Shown piece after piece: positions 34,868 through 47,706 of a stretch of DNA of 64,000 nt (within the stretch, counting starts at the first letter, position 1; the number at the start of each line of letters is the position of its first letter). This DNA comes from JBHIBC01 sp046758905 (GTDB lineage Bacteria > Acidobacteriota > Polarisedimenticolia > Gp22-AA2), in contig JBHIBC010000001.1 in NCBI GenBank assembly GCA_046758905.1, positions 1 to 64,000 on the forward strand, given 5' to 3'. Made by a program: the position numbers and the translations under genes. The notes below the pieces were generated by a model. The model had not been told where the DNA came from, ran no database searches, and saw only the letters and a program-made list of their open reading frames with translations.

Positions 34868-36361
34868 ATGGCGCTCGAGCAGAAGCTGAGCCTGCGGATG
34901 GCGCAGAGGCTGATCATGACGCCGTCCCTGCAGCAGGCCATCAAGCTGCTGCAGATGACCAAGCTCGAGCTGCAGGAGGAGAACAACCAGGAGCTGACCG
35001 AGAACCCGCTGCTCGAGGAGCTGCAGGAGGTCGCGGAGACGTCGTCCGAGACCGACAAGACGGAGGGCGGCGAGGAGGAGACCTCGGCCCCCTCGCCCGC
35101 CGAGGCCGGCGGGGCGGAGTCGGCGGAAGCCGACGGGGGCCCGGCGGAGGATAGGGAGCGCGACTCCTTCGACGAGATCGATTACGAGTCGTACTTCCAG
35201 GACTACATGGACCTCTCCTACGCGCCGCGTGCGAGCTCGGAGGAGATCGAGACGCGGCCGCTGGAGAACGTCCTGAGCAAGCCGCAGAGCCTGGCCGACC
35301 ACCTCCTGTGGCAGCTCGACATGAACATCACGACGGCGCGGCAGAAGGAGATCGGCCGGGCCATCATCGGCAACCTCGACGACGACGGCTACCTGCAGGC
35401 CACGCTGGAGGAGATCGCCGCCATGGGCCCCTGGCCGGTGGAGGAGGTCGAGCGCACCCTGCACGTAATCCAGGACTTCGACCCGCCCGGCGCGGGGGCC
35501 CGCGACCTGAGGGAATGCCTGCTGATCCAGCTCGCTTACCACGACATGGAGGGCACGCCGGCCGAGACCATCATCAAGGAGCACATGGGCCTCCTGCAGA
35601 CGCGCAGGTTTCGGGATCTGGCGCAGGTGCTGGGTTGCGGGCTCGAGGAGGTGAGGGAGTACGTCGAGACCATCCGCCACCTGGACCCCAAGCCGGGCAG
35701 GAAGTACAATTACGGGAGCAACACCTACGTGGTCCCGGACGTCTTCGTCGTCAAGGTCGACAAGGGCTACACCATCGTGCTGAACGAGGACGGGCTTCCG
35801 CGCCTGCGGATCAGTCCCTTCTACCGGCGGATGATCGATCGCGGCAATACGCAGGTATCGCGGGAGACGCGCGAGTACGTGCGCGAGAAGTTCCGCTCCG
35901 CCTTCCGTCTGATCAAGAGCCTCGAGGAGCGCCAGCGCACCATCTACAAGGTGGCCCGAAGCATCGTGAAGCACCAGCAGGCGTTCCTGGACTACGGCTA
36001 CGAGCACCTGCGCCCCCTGATCCTCAAGAACGTCGCCGACGACATCGGGATGCACGAGTCCACCGTCAGCCGCGTGGTGAACCAGAAGTACATGCACACC
36101 CCGCGCGGCCTGTTCGAGATGAAGTTCTTCTTCCACTCCAGCATCAGCTCGACCCTCGGGGAGGACGTGTCCTCCCTGACCGTGAAGGAGCGGATCAAGA
36201 AGGTCGTCGCGGAGGAGGACCCGAAGCATCCCCTGTCGGATGCGGCCATCGTTCAGGTCCTGAGCCGGGAGGGGCTGCGGATCGCGCGGCGCACCGTGGC
36301 CAAGTACCGCGAGGAGCTGCGCATCCGATCGTCGAACGAGAGGCGCCAGGGATTCCGTTGA
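34868..36361 (+). CDS. rpoN: RNA polymerase sigma-54 factor
   Basis: A 497-residue sigma-54. Region I has LSLRMAQRLIMTPSLQQAIK and the Gln-rich leucine-patterned stretch for activator response. Region II (around 55-115) is acidic and low complexity. Region III includes the core-binding domain and the helix-turn-helix ADDIGMHESTVSRVVNQKYM. The RpoN box ARRTVAKYRE (around 475-484) recognises the -24 element. The C-terminal IRSSNERRQGFR matches the family. The ATG at 34868 has GGGGGAG upstream. It directs nitrogen and stress genes via AAA+ activators; none is encoded in this window. Confidence 0.97.
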   Translation: MALEQKLSLRMAQRLIMTPSLQQAIKLLQMTKLELQEENNQELTENPLLEELQEVAETSSETDKTEGGEEETSAPSPAEAGGAESAEADGGPAEDRERDSFDEIDYESYFQDYMDLSYAPRASSEEIETRPLENVLSKPQSLADHLLWQLDMNITTARQKEIGRAIIGNLDDDGYLQATLEEIAAMGPWPVEEVERTLHVIQDFDPPGAGARDLRECLLIQLAYHDMEGTPAETIIKEHMGLLQTRRFRDLAQVLGCGLEEVREYVETIRHLDPKPGRKYNYGSNTYVVPDVFVVKVDKGYTIVLNEDGLPRLRISPFYRRMIDRGNTQVSRETREYVREKFRSAFRLIKSLEERQRTIYKVARSIVKHQQAFLDYGYEHLRPLILKNVADDIGMHESTVSRVVNQKYMHTPRGLFEMKFFFHSSISSTLGEDVSSLTVKERIKKVVAEEDPKHPLSDAAIVQVLSREGLRIARRTVAKYREELRIRSSNERRQGFR

Positions 36362-36374
36362 GAAGGAGTTCGCG

Positions 36375-36932
36375 ATGAACATCCTGTTCACGGGCAGGAA
36401 GGCCTTCCTCGACCGCTCCCTGAAGGCGTTCGCGGAGGACAAGCTCGGCAAGCTCGAGCGTGTCGTCGACGAGGTGCTGGAGGCTCACGTGATCCTCAAG
36501 GTCGAGAAGCACCGGCACCAGGCGGAGATCCTGCTCAAGACCCGGACCAACACGCTCGCCGCGCGGGCGGAGGCCGTCACGTTCCGCGAGGCGATCGCCG
36601 ACTGCGTGGACCGGCTTCTGGCGCAAGCCAGGAAGCGGAACGCCCGCTTCAAGCAGAGACGCCGGCGGCTGCCGACGGGGGCCTCCACCCGGCGCGGCGC
36701 GGCGGCGCTCGCCCTCCACCCCGGCCCCGGCGAGCCGGCCCGGGACGAGCGGCCCCGGGTGATCCGGATGGGGCGCATCCCGGCGAAGCCGATGTCGCTC
36801 GACGAGGCGCTCCTCCAGGTGAGGGGCTCGCGCGACCCCTTCCTCGTCTTTCTCAACGCCGAGTCGCAGCAGTTCGCGGTGCTGTTCCGGCGGTCCGACG
36901 GCCGCTACGGCCTGGTGGAAGCGGAGCCCTGA
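36375..36932 (+). CDS. hpf: ribosome hibernation-promoting factor, long form
   Basis: A 185-residue long-form HPF/RaiA that pairs 70S ribosomes into inactive 100S dimers in slow growth. The N-terminal S30AE domain (1-100) has MNILFTGRKAFLDRSLKAFA and VILKVEKHRHQAEILLKTRT. A linker (around 100-125) leads to the C-terminal dimerisation domain with AKPMSLDEALLQV, FLVFLNAESQQFAVLFRRSD and GRYGLVEAEP. It follows rpoN by 13 bp, the conserved rpoN-hpf order. The usual downstream ptsN and rapZ are replaced by acyl-CoA metabolism genes. Confidence 0.92.
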   Translation: MNILFTGRKAFLDRSLKAFAEDKLGKLERVVDEVLEAHVILKVEKHRHQAEILLKTRTNTLAARAEAVTFREAIADCVDRLLAQARKRNARFKQRRRRLPTGASTRRGAAALALHPGPGEPARDERPRVIRMGRIPAKPMSLDEALLQVRGSRDPFLVFLNAESQQFAVLFRRSDGRYGLVEAEP

Positions 36933-36934
36933 GG

Positions 36935-38088
36935 ATGCCGGTCGAATTCGAGCTGAGCCGCGAGCAGGAGATGATCCGCGACAGCGTGCGGGCCTTCTCC
37001 GAGGCGGTGCTCAAGCCCCGTGCCGCGGAGCTCGATCGCACACGCGAGTTCCCGATCGACAACTACCGTCGCGCCGCCGAGCTCAACCTCACTGGGATGA
37101 TGGTGCCGGAGGAGTACGGGGGCGCCGGCTTCGACGCGGTGTCCTACGTGATCGCGATCGAGGAGGTCTCCCGCGCCTGCGCCTCCACCGGGGTGATCCT
37201 GTCGGTGAACAACTCGCTGTTCTGCGCGCCGATCCTGAAATTCGGGACGGAGGAGCAGAAGCGGGCCTACCTGGTCCCCCACGCCCGCGGCGAGCGGATC
37301 GGCGCCTACTGTCTCACCGAGCCCGGGTCGGGCTCCGACGCGGCCGCCCTGAGGACGAGCGCCGTGCGCCGCGGCGACACCTACGTGCTCAACGGCAGCA
37401 AGGTGTTCGTGACCAACGGCATCGCCGCCGACACCTTCGTGATCTACGCCACCGTCGATCCGGCGCTTAGGCATCGGGGCATCTGCGCCTTCATCGTGGA
37501 GCGCGGCTTCCCCGGCCTGCGGGTGGGCAAGCACGAGCACAAGCTCGGGATCACCTGCTCGGGCTCGGTGGAGATCGTGCTCGAGGACTGCGAGGTCCCT
37601 GCGGGAAACCTCCTCGGGCCCGAAGGGGAGGGATTCACGATCGCGATGTTCACTCTCGACGGGGGCCGCATCGGGATCGCCGCCCAGGCGCTGGGCATCG
37701 GCCGCGCCGCCCTAGAGGAGTCCCTGACCTACAGCCGGAATCGCGAGGCGTTCGGGGCGCCGATCGCGAGGCTGCAGGCCATCCAGTGGAAGCTGGCGAA
37801 CATGGCCACCGAGCTCGAGGCGGCGAGGCTTCTGACCTACCACGCGGCGTGGGCCCGGGACCACCAGGAGCGATGCTCGCTCGAGGCGTCCATGGCGAAG
37901 CTGTGCGCCGCGGAGGCTTGCGTTCGGGCCGCGCGCGAGGCGGTGCAGATCCACGGCGGCTACGGGTACATCAGCGAGTACACTGTGGAGCGACTCTACC
38001 GGGACTCCAAGATCACCGAGATCTACGAGGGGACTTCCGAGATCCAGAGGCTGGTCATCGCCAAGGAGACCCTCAGGGAGCAGGGGGG

Positions 38089-38092
<4 letters not shown>
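36935..38092 (+). CDS. acyl-CoA dehydrogenase
   Basis: A 385-residue FAD flavoprotein that oxidises acyl-CoA to 2-enoyl-CoA. Signatures are AYCLTEPGSGSDAAAL (FAD/substrate), KVFVTNGIAADTFVIYATVD and QIHGGYGYISEYTVERLYRD. The catalytic base is Glu365 in IYEGTSEIQ, the position used by short/medium-chain enzymes. Length is standard. It begins 2 bp after hpf, and its stop overlaps the mutase ATG. The probable substrates are butyryl-CoA or branched short-chain acyl-CoAs, judging from the mutase next to it and the thl-hbd-crt set upstream. Electron-transfer flavoprotein genes are not present here. Confidence 0.93.
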
Positions 38093-39752
<1,660 letters not shown>

Positions 39753-39756
<4 letters not shown>

Positions 39757-40166
39757 CGGGCGGGACGGCGAAGGTGCGCCTGCTGGTCGGCAAGGTCGGT
39801 CTCGACGGGCACGATCGGGGCGCCAAGATCATCGCCCGGGCGCTGCGGGACGCGGGGTTCGAGGTGATCTACTCGGGCCTGCACCAGACGCCGGAGATGG
39901 TGGTCGCGACGGCGTTGCAGGAGGACGTGGACGGCATCGGGCTGTCGATCCTGTCGGGGGCGCACAACACCATCTTCCCAAAGGTCATCGCCCTGCTGCG
40001 CGAGAAGGGTGCCGCCGACATCGTCGTCTTCGGCGGCGGGATCATCCCCGACGAGGACCGCGCGCGCCTCCGGGAGGTGGGCGTGAAGGGCGTGTTCACC
40101 CCCGGGACCACGACCCGGAGCGTGGTCGATTGGGTGCGCGAGAACGTCCCTCCCCGGCGGCGCTGA
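39753..40166 (+). CDS. acyl-CoA mutase small subunit, B12-binding
   Basis: A 137-residue Rossmann-like cobalamin-binding protein. The lower-ligand motif DGHDRG (residues 18-23, His20 coordinating cobalt) is followed by LSILSGAHNTIFPKVIALLR and VVFGGGIIPDEDRARLREVG, typical of the C-terminal domain of methylmalonyl-CoA mutase and of separate small subunits. It starts at GTG 39753, overlapping the large-subunit stop, so the two are made together. The stand-alone arrangement resembles archaeal and some anaerobe mutases. It closes the run that began at dnaK. Confidence 0.93.
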
Positions 40167-40194
40167 CGGCCGCCCGATCCGTGGCCCCCTCTCC

Positions 40195-40223
40195 TTGACA
40201 GCGCGCGGGGTTTCGATTAGCTT
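40195..40223 (+). promoter_or_regulatory. promoter of cheW-like operon
   Basis: A consensus TTGACA (40195-40200), a 17-bp spacer and TAGCTT (40218-40223). The start site near 40230 would leave only about 6 nt before the ATG at 40236, an almost leaderless mRNA. Confidence 0.5.
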
Positions 40224-40235
40224 CAGCCCGGCGCG

Positions 40236-40628
40236 ATGAACCTCCTCCTCGTGAGCGTCGGGCGCAGGCAGTACGCCGTGGCCGCCGATGCGGTGGAGCG
40301 GATCGTCGATCCGGCGCTCGAGCCCGAGTTCCACAGGGAGCCGCAGGCCCGAGAGGCGACCCACCGCGGAGAGCGCTATCCGGTGGTGGATCTTCACGAC
40401 ATGTCGGGCGAGCGGCGGGGCGATCGCTGCGTGTACCTGTTTCTCGCCGCCGGCGGCCGCCGCGCCGTCGTCCCGGTCGACGGCGCCGAGGCGATCCGGG
40501 ACGTGCCGGCGGCCGCGATCGCGCCCCTGCCCTCGTACATCTTCACCTGCGACCGGCGCCCCTTCAGAGGGATCTTCTCCGACGGCCGGAGGGCCAGGCT
40601 CCTTCTGGACGAGGGCGCCCTGCCGTGA
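40236..40628 (+). CDS. CheW-like domain protein
   Basis: A 130-residue single CheW-like domain. The N-terminal strand pattern LLLVSVGRRQYAVAADAVERI and the central GERYPVVDLHDMSG fit the SH3-like fold that couples chemoreceptors to a CheA-type kinase. The domain is somewhat short and divergent from canonical CheW. It overlaps the next CheW-like gene by 4 bp. No CheA or receptor gene is in the window, so the partner kinase lies elsewhere. A scaffold role in a chemosensory (possibly motility) pathway is inferred. Confidence 0.68.
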   Translation: MNLLLVSVGRRQYAVAADAVERIVDPALEPEFHREPQAREATHRGERYPVVDLHDMSGERRGDRCVYLFLAAGGRRAVVPVDGAEAIRDVPAAAIAPLPSYIFTCDRRPFRGIFSDGRRARLLLDEGALP

Positions 40629-41134
40629 AGGCGGAGCGGCGATCGCGGTTCTTGGCCCTGCGGGTGGGCGGGGCGGTGGCCGCGTTACCGCTCCACCTGG
40701 TGCGGGAGGTGGTCGCATCCTCGGAGGTCGTCCCCGTGCCGGGGAGCCTGCCGCACGTGGCGGGGGTGGCCCTGCACCGCGGAGCGGCGCTGCCGGTGTA
40801 CGATCTCCGACGCTTCGAGCCGGTCTGGCCGGGCGCGGCCCCGGCGCCGCCGGAGGCGGCGCCGCAGCTCATCGTCTGCGTGCTGGGCGAGGCGCTGGTC
40901 GGGCTGCTGGGCGACGGGGTCGACCTGCTGGAGGGCGGCCGGCGGGCGGAGCCGGGTCGGGAGGACGGGGACACGGATCTGCGGCGGGAGTACCTGATCG
41001 GCCTGGTGATGTCCGGCGACCGCGGGATCGCCCTGCTCGACGCGGCCAGGCTCTTCACATCAATGGGCGTGCCGGTCGACGGCGGCCGCGGCGCCAGGGA
41101 GGGAGACGGTGAAGAAGATCCTGCTGGCCGATGA
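40625..41134 (+). CDS. second CheW-like protein
   Basis: A 169-residue CheW-like protein: SRFLALRVGGAVAALPLHLV, REVVASSEVVPVPGSLPHVA and GAALPVYDLRRF give the typical CheW strand order, with an extended loop rich in Ala/Pro (around 75-85). The C-terminus after about 145 is Gly/Asp-rich and not conserved; it is read through the start of the response-regulator gene (26-bp overlap). The two adjacent CheW-like proteins may bridge receptors and kinase together. Assignment is by fold pattern only. Confidence 0.68.
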   Translation: MKAERRSRFLALRVGGAVAALPLHLVREVVASSEVVPVPGSLPHVAGVALHRGAALPVYDLRRFEPVWPGAAPAPPEAAPQLIVCVLGEALVGLLGDGVDLLEGGRRAEPGREDGDTDLRREYLIGLVMSGDRGIALLDAARLFTSMGVPVDGGRGAREGDGEEDPAGR

Positions 41135-42320
41135 CAGCATCACCATCCAGAAGGTGGTCGAGCTGACCTTCTCGGAGGGCGATTACCAGGTGATCTGTGT
41201 CAGCAACGGTGCGCAGGCCCTCAAGAGGATCGTCGAGGCGCGCCCCGACATCGCCCTTCTCGACGTGATCATGCCGGAGGTGAACGGTTACGAGGTCTGC
41301 GAGCAGATCAAGCGCGACCCCTCGACCGCATCGATCCCGGTGCTGCTGCTCACCGGGACGTTCGAGCCGTTCGACCAGAAGCGAGCGGACGCGGCGGGGG
41401 CCTCGGGGCACCTGACCAAGCCGTTCGAGTCCCAGACGCTGGTCACCAAGGTCGAGGAGCTGATCGCGGCGACCCCGAGGGTCGCGGCCGCCGACGCCGC
41501 GGGCATGGATGTGATCGCGGCGGGGGAGGTGTACCACGTCGACGCCGCGACGCAGGGCGACGTGGGACCGGCGGCGCCCGCGCCGGCCGGCGCGGAGCAG
41601 GGCGGCGCGGTGGATGATGCGGGCCGGGGGTTGGCAGAGCCGCCCCCGCCCGGACCGGCCGTCCCGCCCCCGCCCGCCCCGGTGGGGCCGGCGGAGACGG
41701 CCCCGGAGGGGCCCGTCCCCCACCCCTCCCTCGAGGTCCCCGACCCCGGGGCGGGCGGATCGTACCTCGGCTTCGCCGATGTCGGGCTCGGGTCCGAGGA
41801 CGCCCCGGAGATCGTGCCGGACCGCTTCGACGAGGGCGCTCCGGCGGACGGGTCCACCCAGAGGATCGACCGGGCGGCGCTGGCGCAGGAGCTCGGGCCG
41901 CCGTCCGAGCCGCCGCCCGCCGAAGGGGCGGCGCGCTTCTCGGGCGAGGAGGTGGACGGGCTGACCGGCGGCTTCGAGGTCCAGGAGCCGTCGGACGCTG
42001 CGGGGGGGCCGCGCTCTCCGGGAGAGGTCGAGGCGGAGGCGGCCTGGACGCCGCCGCCCGAGGCCCCGCCCGCCGAGACGTGGCAGGAGGCGGAGGCGAT
42101 GCCTCCCGAGCCGCCCCCGGCGGAGCGCGGCCCGCGCTCGCCGGGCGACGGGGCGCCCGCCGGCCTGACGCCCGAGGCGATCGAGCTGATCGCCGAGCGG
42201 GTCGTGCAGAGGATGTCGGACAGGATCGTGCGCGAGATCGCCTGGGAGGTGATCCCGCAGGTGGCGGAGACCCTCGTCCGGCGGCGCATCAGGGAACTGG
42301 AAGAGAACGAGGGGAGCTGA
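41109..42320 (+). CDS. response regulator with long Pro/Ala linker and C-terminal helical domain
   Basis: A 403-residue protein. The receiver domain (1-120) has Asp8-Asp9, phosphoacceptor Asp52 (ALLDVIMPEVNG) and the conserved Lys in LTKPFE (around 105), so it is competent for phosphorylation. Residues about 125-350 are an acidic Pro/Ala/Gly-rich linker. The last 50 residues (LTPEAIELIAERVVQRMSDR, then IVREIAWEVIPQVAETLVRR) form an amphipathic helical domain with no DNA-binding motif, probably for protein interaction. The start is GTG at 41109, within the second cheW-like gene. With the CheW-like pair it is the output of a chemosensory pathway. The intrinsic terminator follows. Confidence 0.82.
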   Translation: MKKILLADDSITIQKVVELTFSEGDYQVICVSNGAQALKRIVEARPDIALLDVIMPEVNGYEVCEQIKRDPSTASIPVLLLTGTFEPFDQKRADAAGASGHLTKPFESQTLVTKVEELIAATPRVAAADAAGMDVIAAGEVYHVDAATQGDVGPAAPAPAGAEQGGAVDDAGRGLAEPPPPGPAVPPPPAPVGPAETAPEGPVPHPSLEVPDPGAGGSYLGFADVGLGSEDAPEIVPDRFDEGAPADGSTQRIDRAALAQELGPPSEPPPAEGAARFSGEEVDGLTGGFEVQEPSDAAGGPRSPGEVEAEAAWTPPPEAPPAETWQEAEAMPPEPPPAERGPRSPGDGAPAGLTPEAIELIAERVVQRMSDRIVREIAWEVIPQVAETLVRRRIRELEENEGS

Positions 42321-42342
42321 GCCGACAGGCCGGACGAGCACG

Positions 42343-42387
42343 CCCCGGACCGCTCCGGGGAGAGTAGGTCCCGAACCTACTTTTTTT
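42343..42387 (+). terminator. tandem-hairpin intrinsic terminator
   Basis: Two adjoining hairpins. CCCCGGA (42343-42349) pairs with TCCGGGG (42354-42360). AGTAGGT (42363-42369) pairs with ACCTACT (42375-42381), followed by seven T (42381-42387). It lies between the response regulator and valS and is the only hairpin with a long T-tract seen in the window. Confidence 0.88.
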
Positions 42388-42446
42388 GTTGCCCGGACGC
42401 GCGGCCCGTCCGGCCCCGTCGGGGGCTTCGGGTCCGGGCCGGCGAG

Positions 42447-45101
<2,655 letters not shown>

Positions 45102-45141
45102 AACGCGCGCGGCGCCCGGATCGCGGCGCGCCGCGCTCGCC

Positions 45142-45170
45142 TTGACCCCCCCAGATCCCTATGGGAGAAT
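45142..45170 (+). promoter_or_regulatory. promoter of nadC-birA-coaX
   Basis: TTGACC (45142-45147), a 17-bp spacer and GAGAAT (45165-45170). The start site near 45177 would be about 4 nt before the nadC ATG, implying a leaderless transcript. Confidence 0.5.
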
Positions 45171-45180
45171 CCGCCGGTCA

Positions 45181-46029
45181 ATGATCGATCCGGAGACCAT
45201 GCGACGCGTGGTCCGCCTCGCCCTCGAGGAGGATCTGGGCGGCGGGGATATCACCTCGCGGGCCGTGGTGGATGAATCGGTCGCGGCCCGCGGACGGATC
45301 GTCGCTCGCGATCCCCTGGTCGTGGCCGGCGTCGACGTGGCGCGTGAGGTGTTCCGGCAGGTGGACGACCGCCTCGACTTCCGCGCCCTGTGCGCCGACG
45401 GGGACGCGCGCCGCGCGGGCGAGGTGATCGCTCTCGTCGCGGGGGCGGCACGGTCGATCCTGGCCGCGGAGCGTACCGCGCTGAACTTTCTGCAGCGGAT
45501 GTCGGGCATCGCCAGCCGCACGCGGGAGCTGGTCGAACGGGTCCGGGGATCCGGCGTCGAGATCGCCGACACCCGCAAGACGGCGCCCGGGCTGCGCGCC
45601 TTCGATAAGCACGCGGTCCGGGCGGGCGGCGGAGTCAGCCACCGGACCGGGCTGTACGACGCCGTGCTGATCAAGGACAACCACTGGCGGCTCGCCGGCG
45701 GCGTCGGGAACGCGGTCCGGCGCGCGCGGGCCGCGCTAGCCGGCGAGGCCCGTGGCGTGCGCATCGAGATCGAGGTCGGGACCCTGCGGGAGGTGGACGA
45801 GGCGCTGGACGCGGGCGCCGACGCCGTCCTGCTGGACAACATGGACGCGGAGCTGCTGCGCGAGGCCGTGTCCCGGGCGGCGGGCCGCGCCTGCATCGAG
45901 GTGTCGGGCGGCGTCGGCGCCGATCGGATCCGTTCCATCGCCGCTTTGGGCGTGCAGCGCATCTCGCTCGGCCTGCTGACGCATTCGGCGCGCGCCGCCG
46001 ACATCGCGCTGGAGCTGGAGCCGGCATGA
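45181..46029 (+). CDS. nadC: nicotinate-nucleotide pyrophosphorylase
   Basis: A 282-residue quinolinate phosphoribosyltransferase that makes nicotinate mononucleotide from quinolinate and PRPP in NAD synthesis. Family blocks are LEEDLGGGDITSRAVV, ERTALNFLQRMSGIASRTR, DTRKTAPGLRAFDKHAVRAG, HRTGLYDAVLIKDNH, IEIEVGTLREVDEAL, LLDNMD and EVSGGVGADRIRSIAALGVQ. ATG 45181 gives the normal N-terminus; a TTG at 45142 lies inside the -35 box. The stop overlaps birA (ATGA). Confidence 0.96.
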   Translation: MIDPETMRRVVRLALEEDLGGGDITSRAVVDESVAARGRIVARDPLVVAGVDVAREVFRQVDDRLDFRALCADGDARRAGEVIALVAGAARSILAAERTALNFLQRMSGIASRTRELVERVRGSGVEIADTRKTAPGLRAFDKHAVRAGGGVSHRTGLYDAVLIKDNHWRLAGGVGNAVRRARAALAGEARGVRIEIEVGTLREVDEALDAGADAVLLDNMDAELLREAVSRAAGRACIEVSGGVGADRIRSIAALGVQRISLGLLTHSARAADIALELEPA

Positions 46030-46901
46030 GGGCCGCCGGGGGTGCCGGCGGCCTCCGCGGGCGCCCGCCGTCGCGGGCCGGACGCGGCGGCATCGTGCCG
46101 GAGGACACCCTGACGCCGGCCGCCCTGCAGCGGCTGCTGCGGACGGCGATCTTCGGCCATCGGGTCTTCTACTACCCTGTCGTCGGGTCGACCAACGATC
46201 GGGCCCTCGAGCTCGCGGCGGCCGGCGAGCCGGAGGGCAGCGTGGTGCTCGCGGAGAGGCAGACGCGGGGCCGGGGGCGTCGGGCCCGCTCGTGGAGCTC
46301 CCCGGCCCGGCTCGGGATCTACGCGTCGCTGATCCTGAGGCCGGCCCTGCCGGCGGCGCATGCCCCGCTGCTGACGTTCGTGGCCGCGGTGTCTGTCGCC
46401 GAGGCGCTCAGGCGGGCCTGCTCGCTGCGGGCGCGGATCAAGTGGCCCAACGACGTTCTGGTCCGGCGTCGCAAGATCGCCGGCGTGCTGGGGGAGATGC
46501 GCGGGACGGATCCGGATCGGCGCGATCTCGTGGTCGGGATCGGGGTTAACGTGAACCACGGGCCGGGCGACTTCCCGGCCGGGCTGAGGGGGCGGGCGAC
46601 CTCGGTCCGGGTCGAGACGGGTCGACCGACCGACCGGGCCGGGATCCTCGCGCCGCTGCTGGAGGGCTTCGAGCGGCGGTACGCCCGCCTGCTGCGGGAC
46701 GGCGCCGGGCCGCTCCTCGGCGAGCTGGAGAGTCTGTCGGTCGTCGCGCCCGGAAGGCGGGTCGTCGTCGAGGGGCCGGCCGGCCGGATCGACGGGAAGT
46801 GGATCGGCGTCGACCACGACGGGGCCCTTCTGCTGCGCGGCGCCGGTGGGGCGACCCTCAGGGCGCCGTTCGGCGAGCTGGTCCTGGCGGAGTGGTCCTG
46901 A
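46026..46901 (+). CDS. birA: biotin--[acetyl-CoA carboxylase] ligase
   Basis: A 291-residue biotin protein ligase that activates biotin with ATP and attaches it to AccB and other carboxylases. It lacks the DNA-binding domain of E. coli BirA, so it is a group I enzyme without repressor function. Active-site motifs are VGSTNDRA, ERQTRGRGRRARSW (biotinyl-AMP loop) and IKWPNDVLV. The C-terminal SH3-like domain contains GRRVVVEGPAGRIDGKWIGV. The first 25 residues are Gly/Arg-rich and not conserved, so the true start may lie slightly downstream. It sits between nadC and coaX, a common cofactor cluster. Confidence 0.92.
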   Translation: MRAAGGAGGLRGRPPSRAGRGGIVPEDTLTPAALQRLLRTAIFGHRVFYYPVVGSTNDRALELAAAGEPEGSVVLAERQTRGRGRRARSWSSPARLGIYASLILRPALPAAHAPLLTFVAAVSVAEALRRACSLRARIKWPNDVLVRRRKIAGVLGEMRGTDPDRRDLVVGIGVNVNHGPGDFPAGLRGRATSVRVETGRPTDRAGILAPLLEGFERRYARLLRDGAGPLLGELESLSVVAPGRRVVVEGPAGRIDGKWIGVDHDGALLLRGAGGATLRAPFGELVLAEWS

Positions 46902-46938
46902 AGCCGGCGGGCGCGCGTTCCACCCGGGGGACAACGTC

Positions 46939-47706
46939 ATGCTGCTGGTCATGGACGTAGGGAACACCAACACCGTCCTGGGGGTCTACGACGGGTCGAG
47001 GCTGGTCGCCCATTGGCGCCTGAGGACGGTGCGCGCGAGGACCGTCGACGAGTACGGCATCCTGGGGCGCAACCTGCTGACGCTCGCCGGCATCGAGGTC
47101 TCCGCGATCGAGGGCCTGATCGTCGCCTGCGTCGTGCCTCCCCTGAACGGCGTGCTGGAACGGATGGCGCGCGCCTACTTCGGCAGGAGGCCGCTGTTCG
47201 TGGAGCCGGGGATGAAGACCGGGATGCCGGTCCTCTACGATAACCCGCAGGAGGTGGGGGCCGACCGGATCGTCAACGGCGTGGCGGCGTACGAGCGCTT
47301 CCGGAGCGCGGTGATCGTGGTGGACTTCGGGACCGCCACCACATTCGACGCCATCTCGGCCCGGGGTGAGTACCTCGGCGGGTCGATCGCTCCCGGGCTG
47401 ACGGTCTCGTCCGAGGCGCTGTTCGAGAGGGCGGCCCGCCTTCCGCGGGTCGATATCCGCCGCCCGGCGCGGGTCATCGGCCGCAACACGGTCCAAAGCC
47501 TCCAATCGGGCCTGGTGTTCGGCTACCTGGGGCTGGTGCGGGGCATCCTGGACGACATGCGCCGCGAGCTCGAGCCGCCGGTGCGCACCATCGGGACCGG
47601 TGGAGTCCTGGAACCGCTCGAGGAGGAGCTGGGCGCGATCCTGGACGTCGTAGACCCGAACCTGACCCTCGAGGGGCTGCGGATCCTGTTCGAGCGCAAC
47701 CGATGA
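46939..47706 (+). CDS. coaX: type III pantothenate kinase
   Basis: A 255-residue ASKHA-fold kinase for the first step of coenzyme A synthesis. The phosphate motifs are MDVGNTNTVLGVYDG and VVDFGTATTFDAIS. EVGADRIVNGVAAYERF and GGSIAPGLTVSSEALFERAA are family hallmarks. This type is not feedback-inhibited by CoA and is often monovalent-cation dependent. ATG 46939 was chosen because it precedes the conserved MLLVMDVGNTN; the frame upstream is out-of-frame birA. It overlaps the following hypothetical gene by 4 bp. Confidence 0.95.
   Translation: MLLVMDVGNTNTVLGVYDGSRLVAHWRLRTVRARTVDEYGILGRNLLTLAGIEVSAIEGLIVACVVPPLNGVLERMARAYFGRRPLFVEPGMKTGMPVLYDNPQEVGADRIVNGVAAYERFRSAVIVVDFGTATTFDAISARGEYLGGSIAPGLTVSSEALFERAARLPRVDIRRPARVIGRNTVQSLQSGLVFGYLGLVRGILDDMRRELEPPVRTIGTGGVLEPLEEELGAILDVVDPNLTLEGLRILFERNR

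Noticed and set aside
42321..42446. T-box riboswitch upstream of valS
   Set aside because: No T-box consensus or specifier structure; the hairpins and T-tract read as the terminator of the preceding operon.
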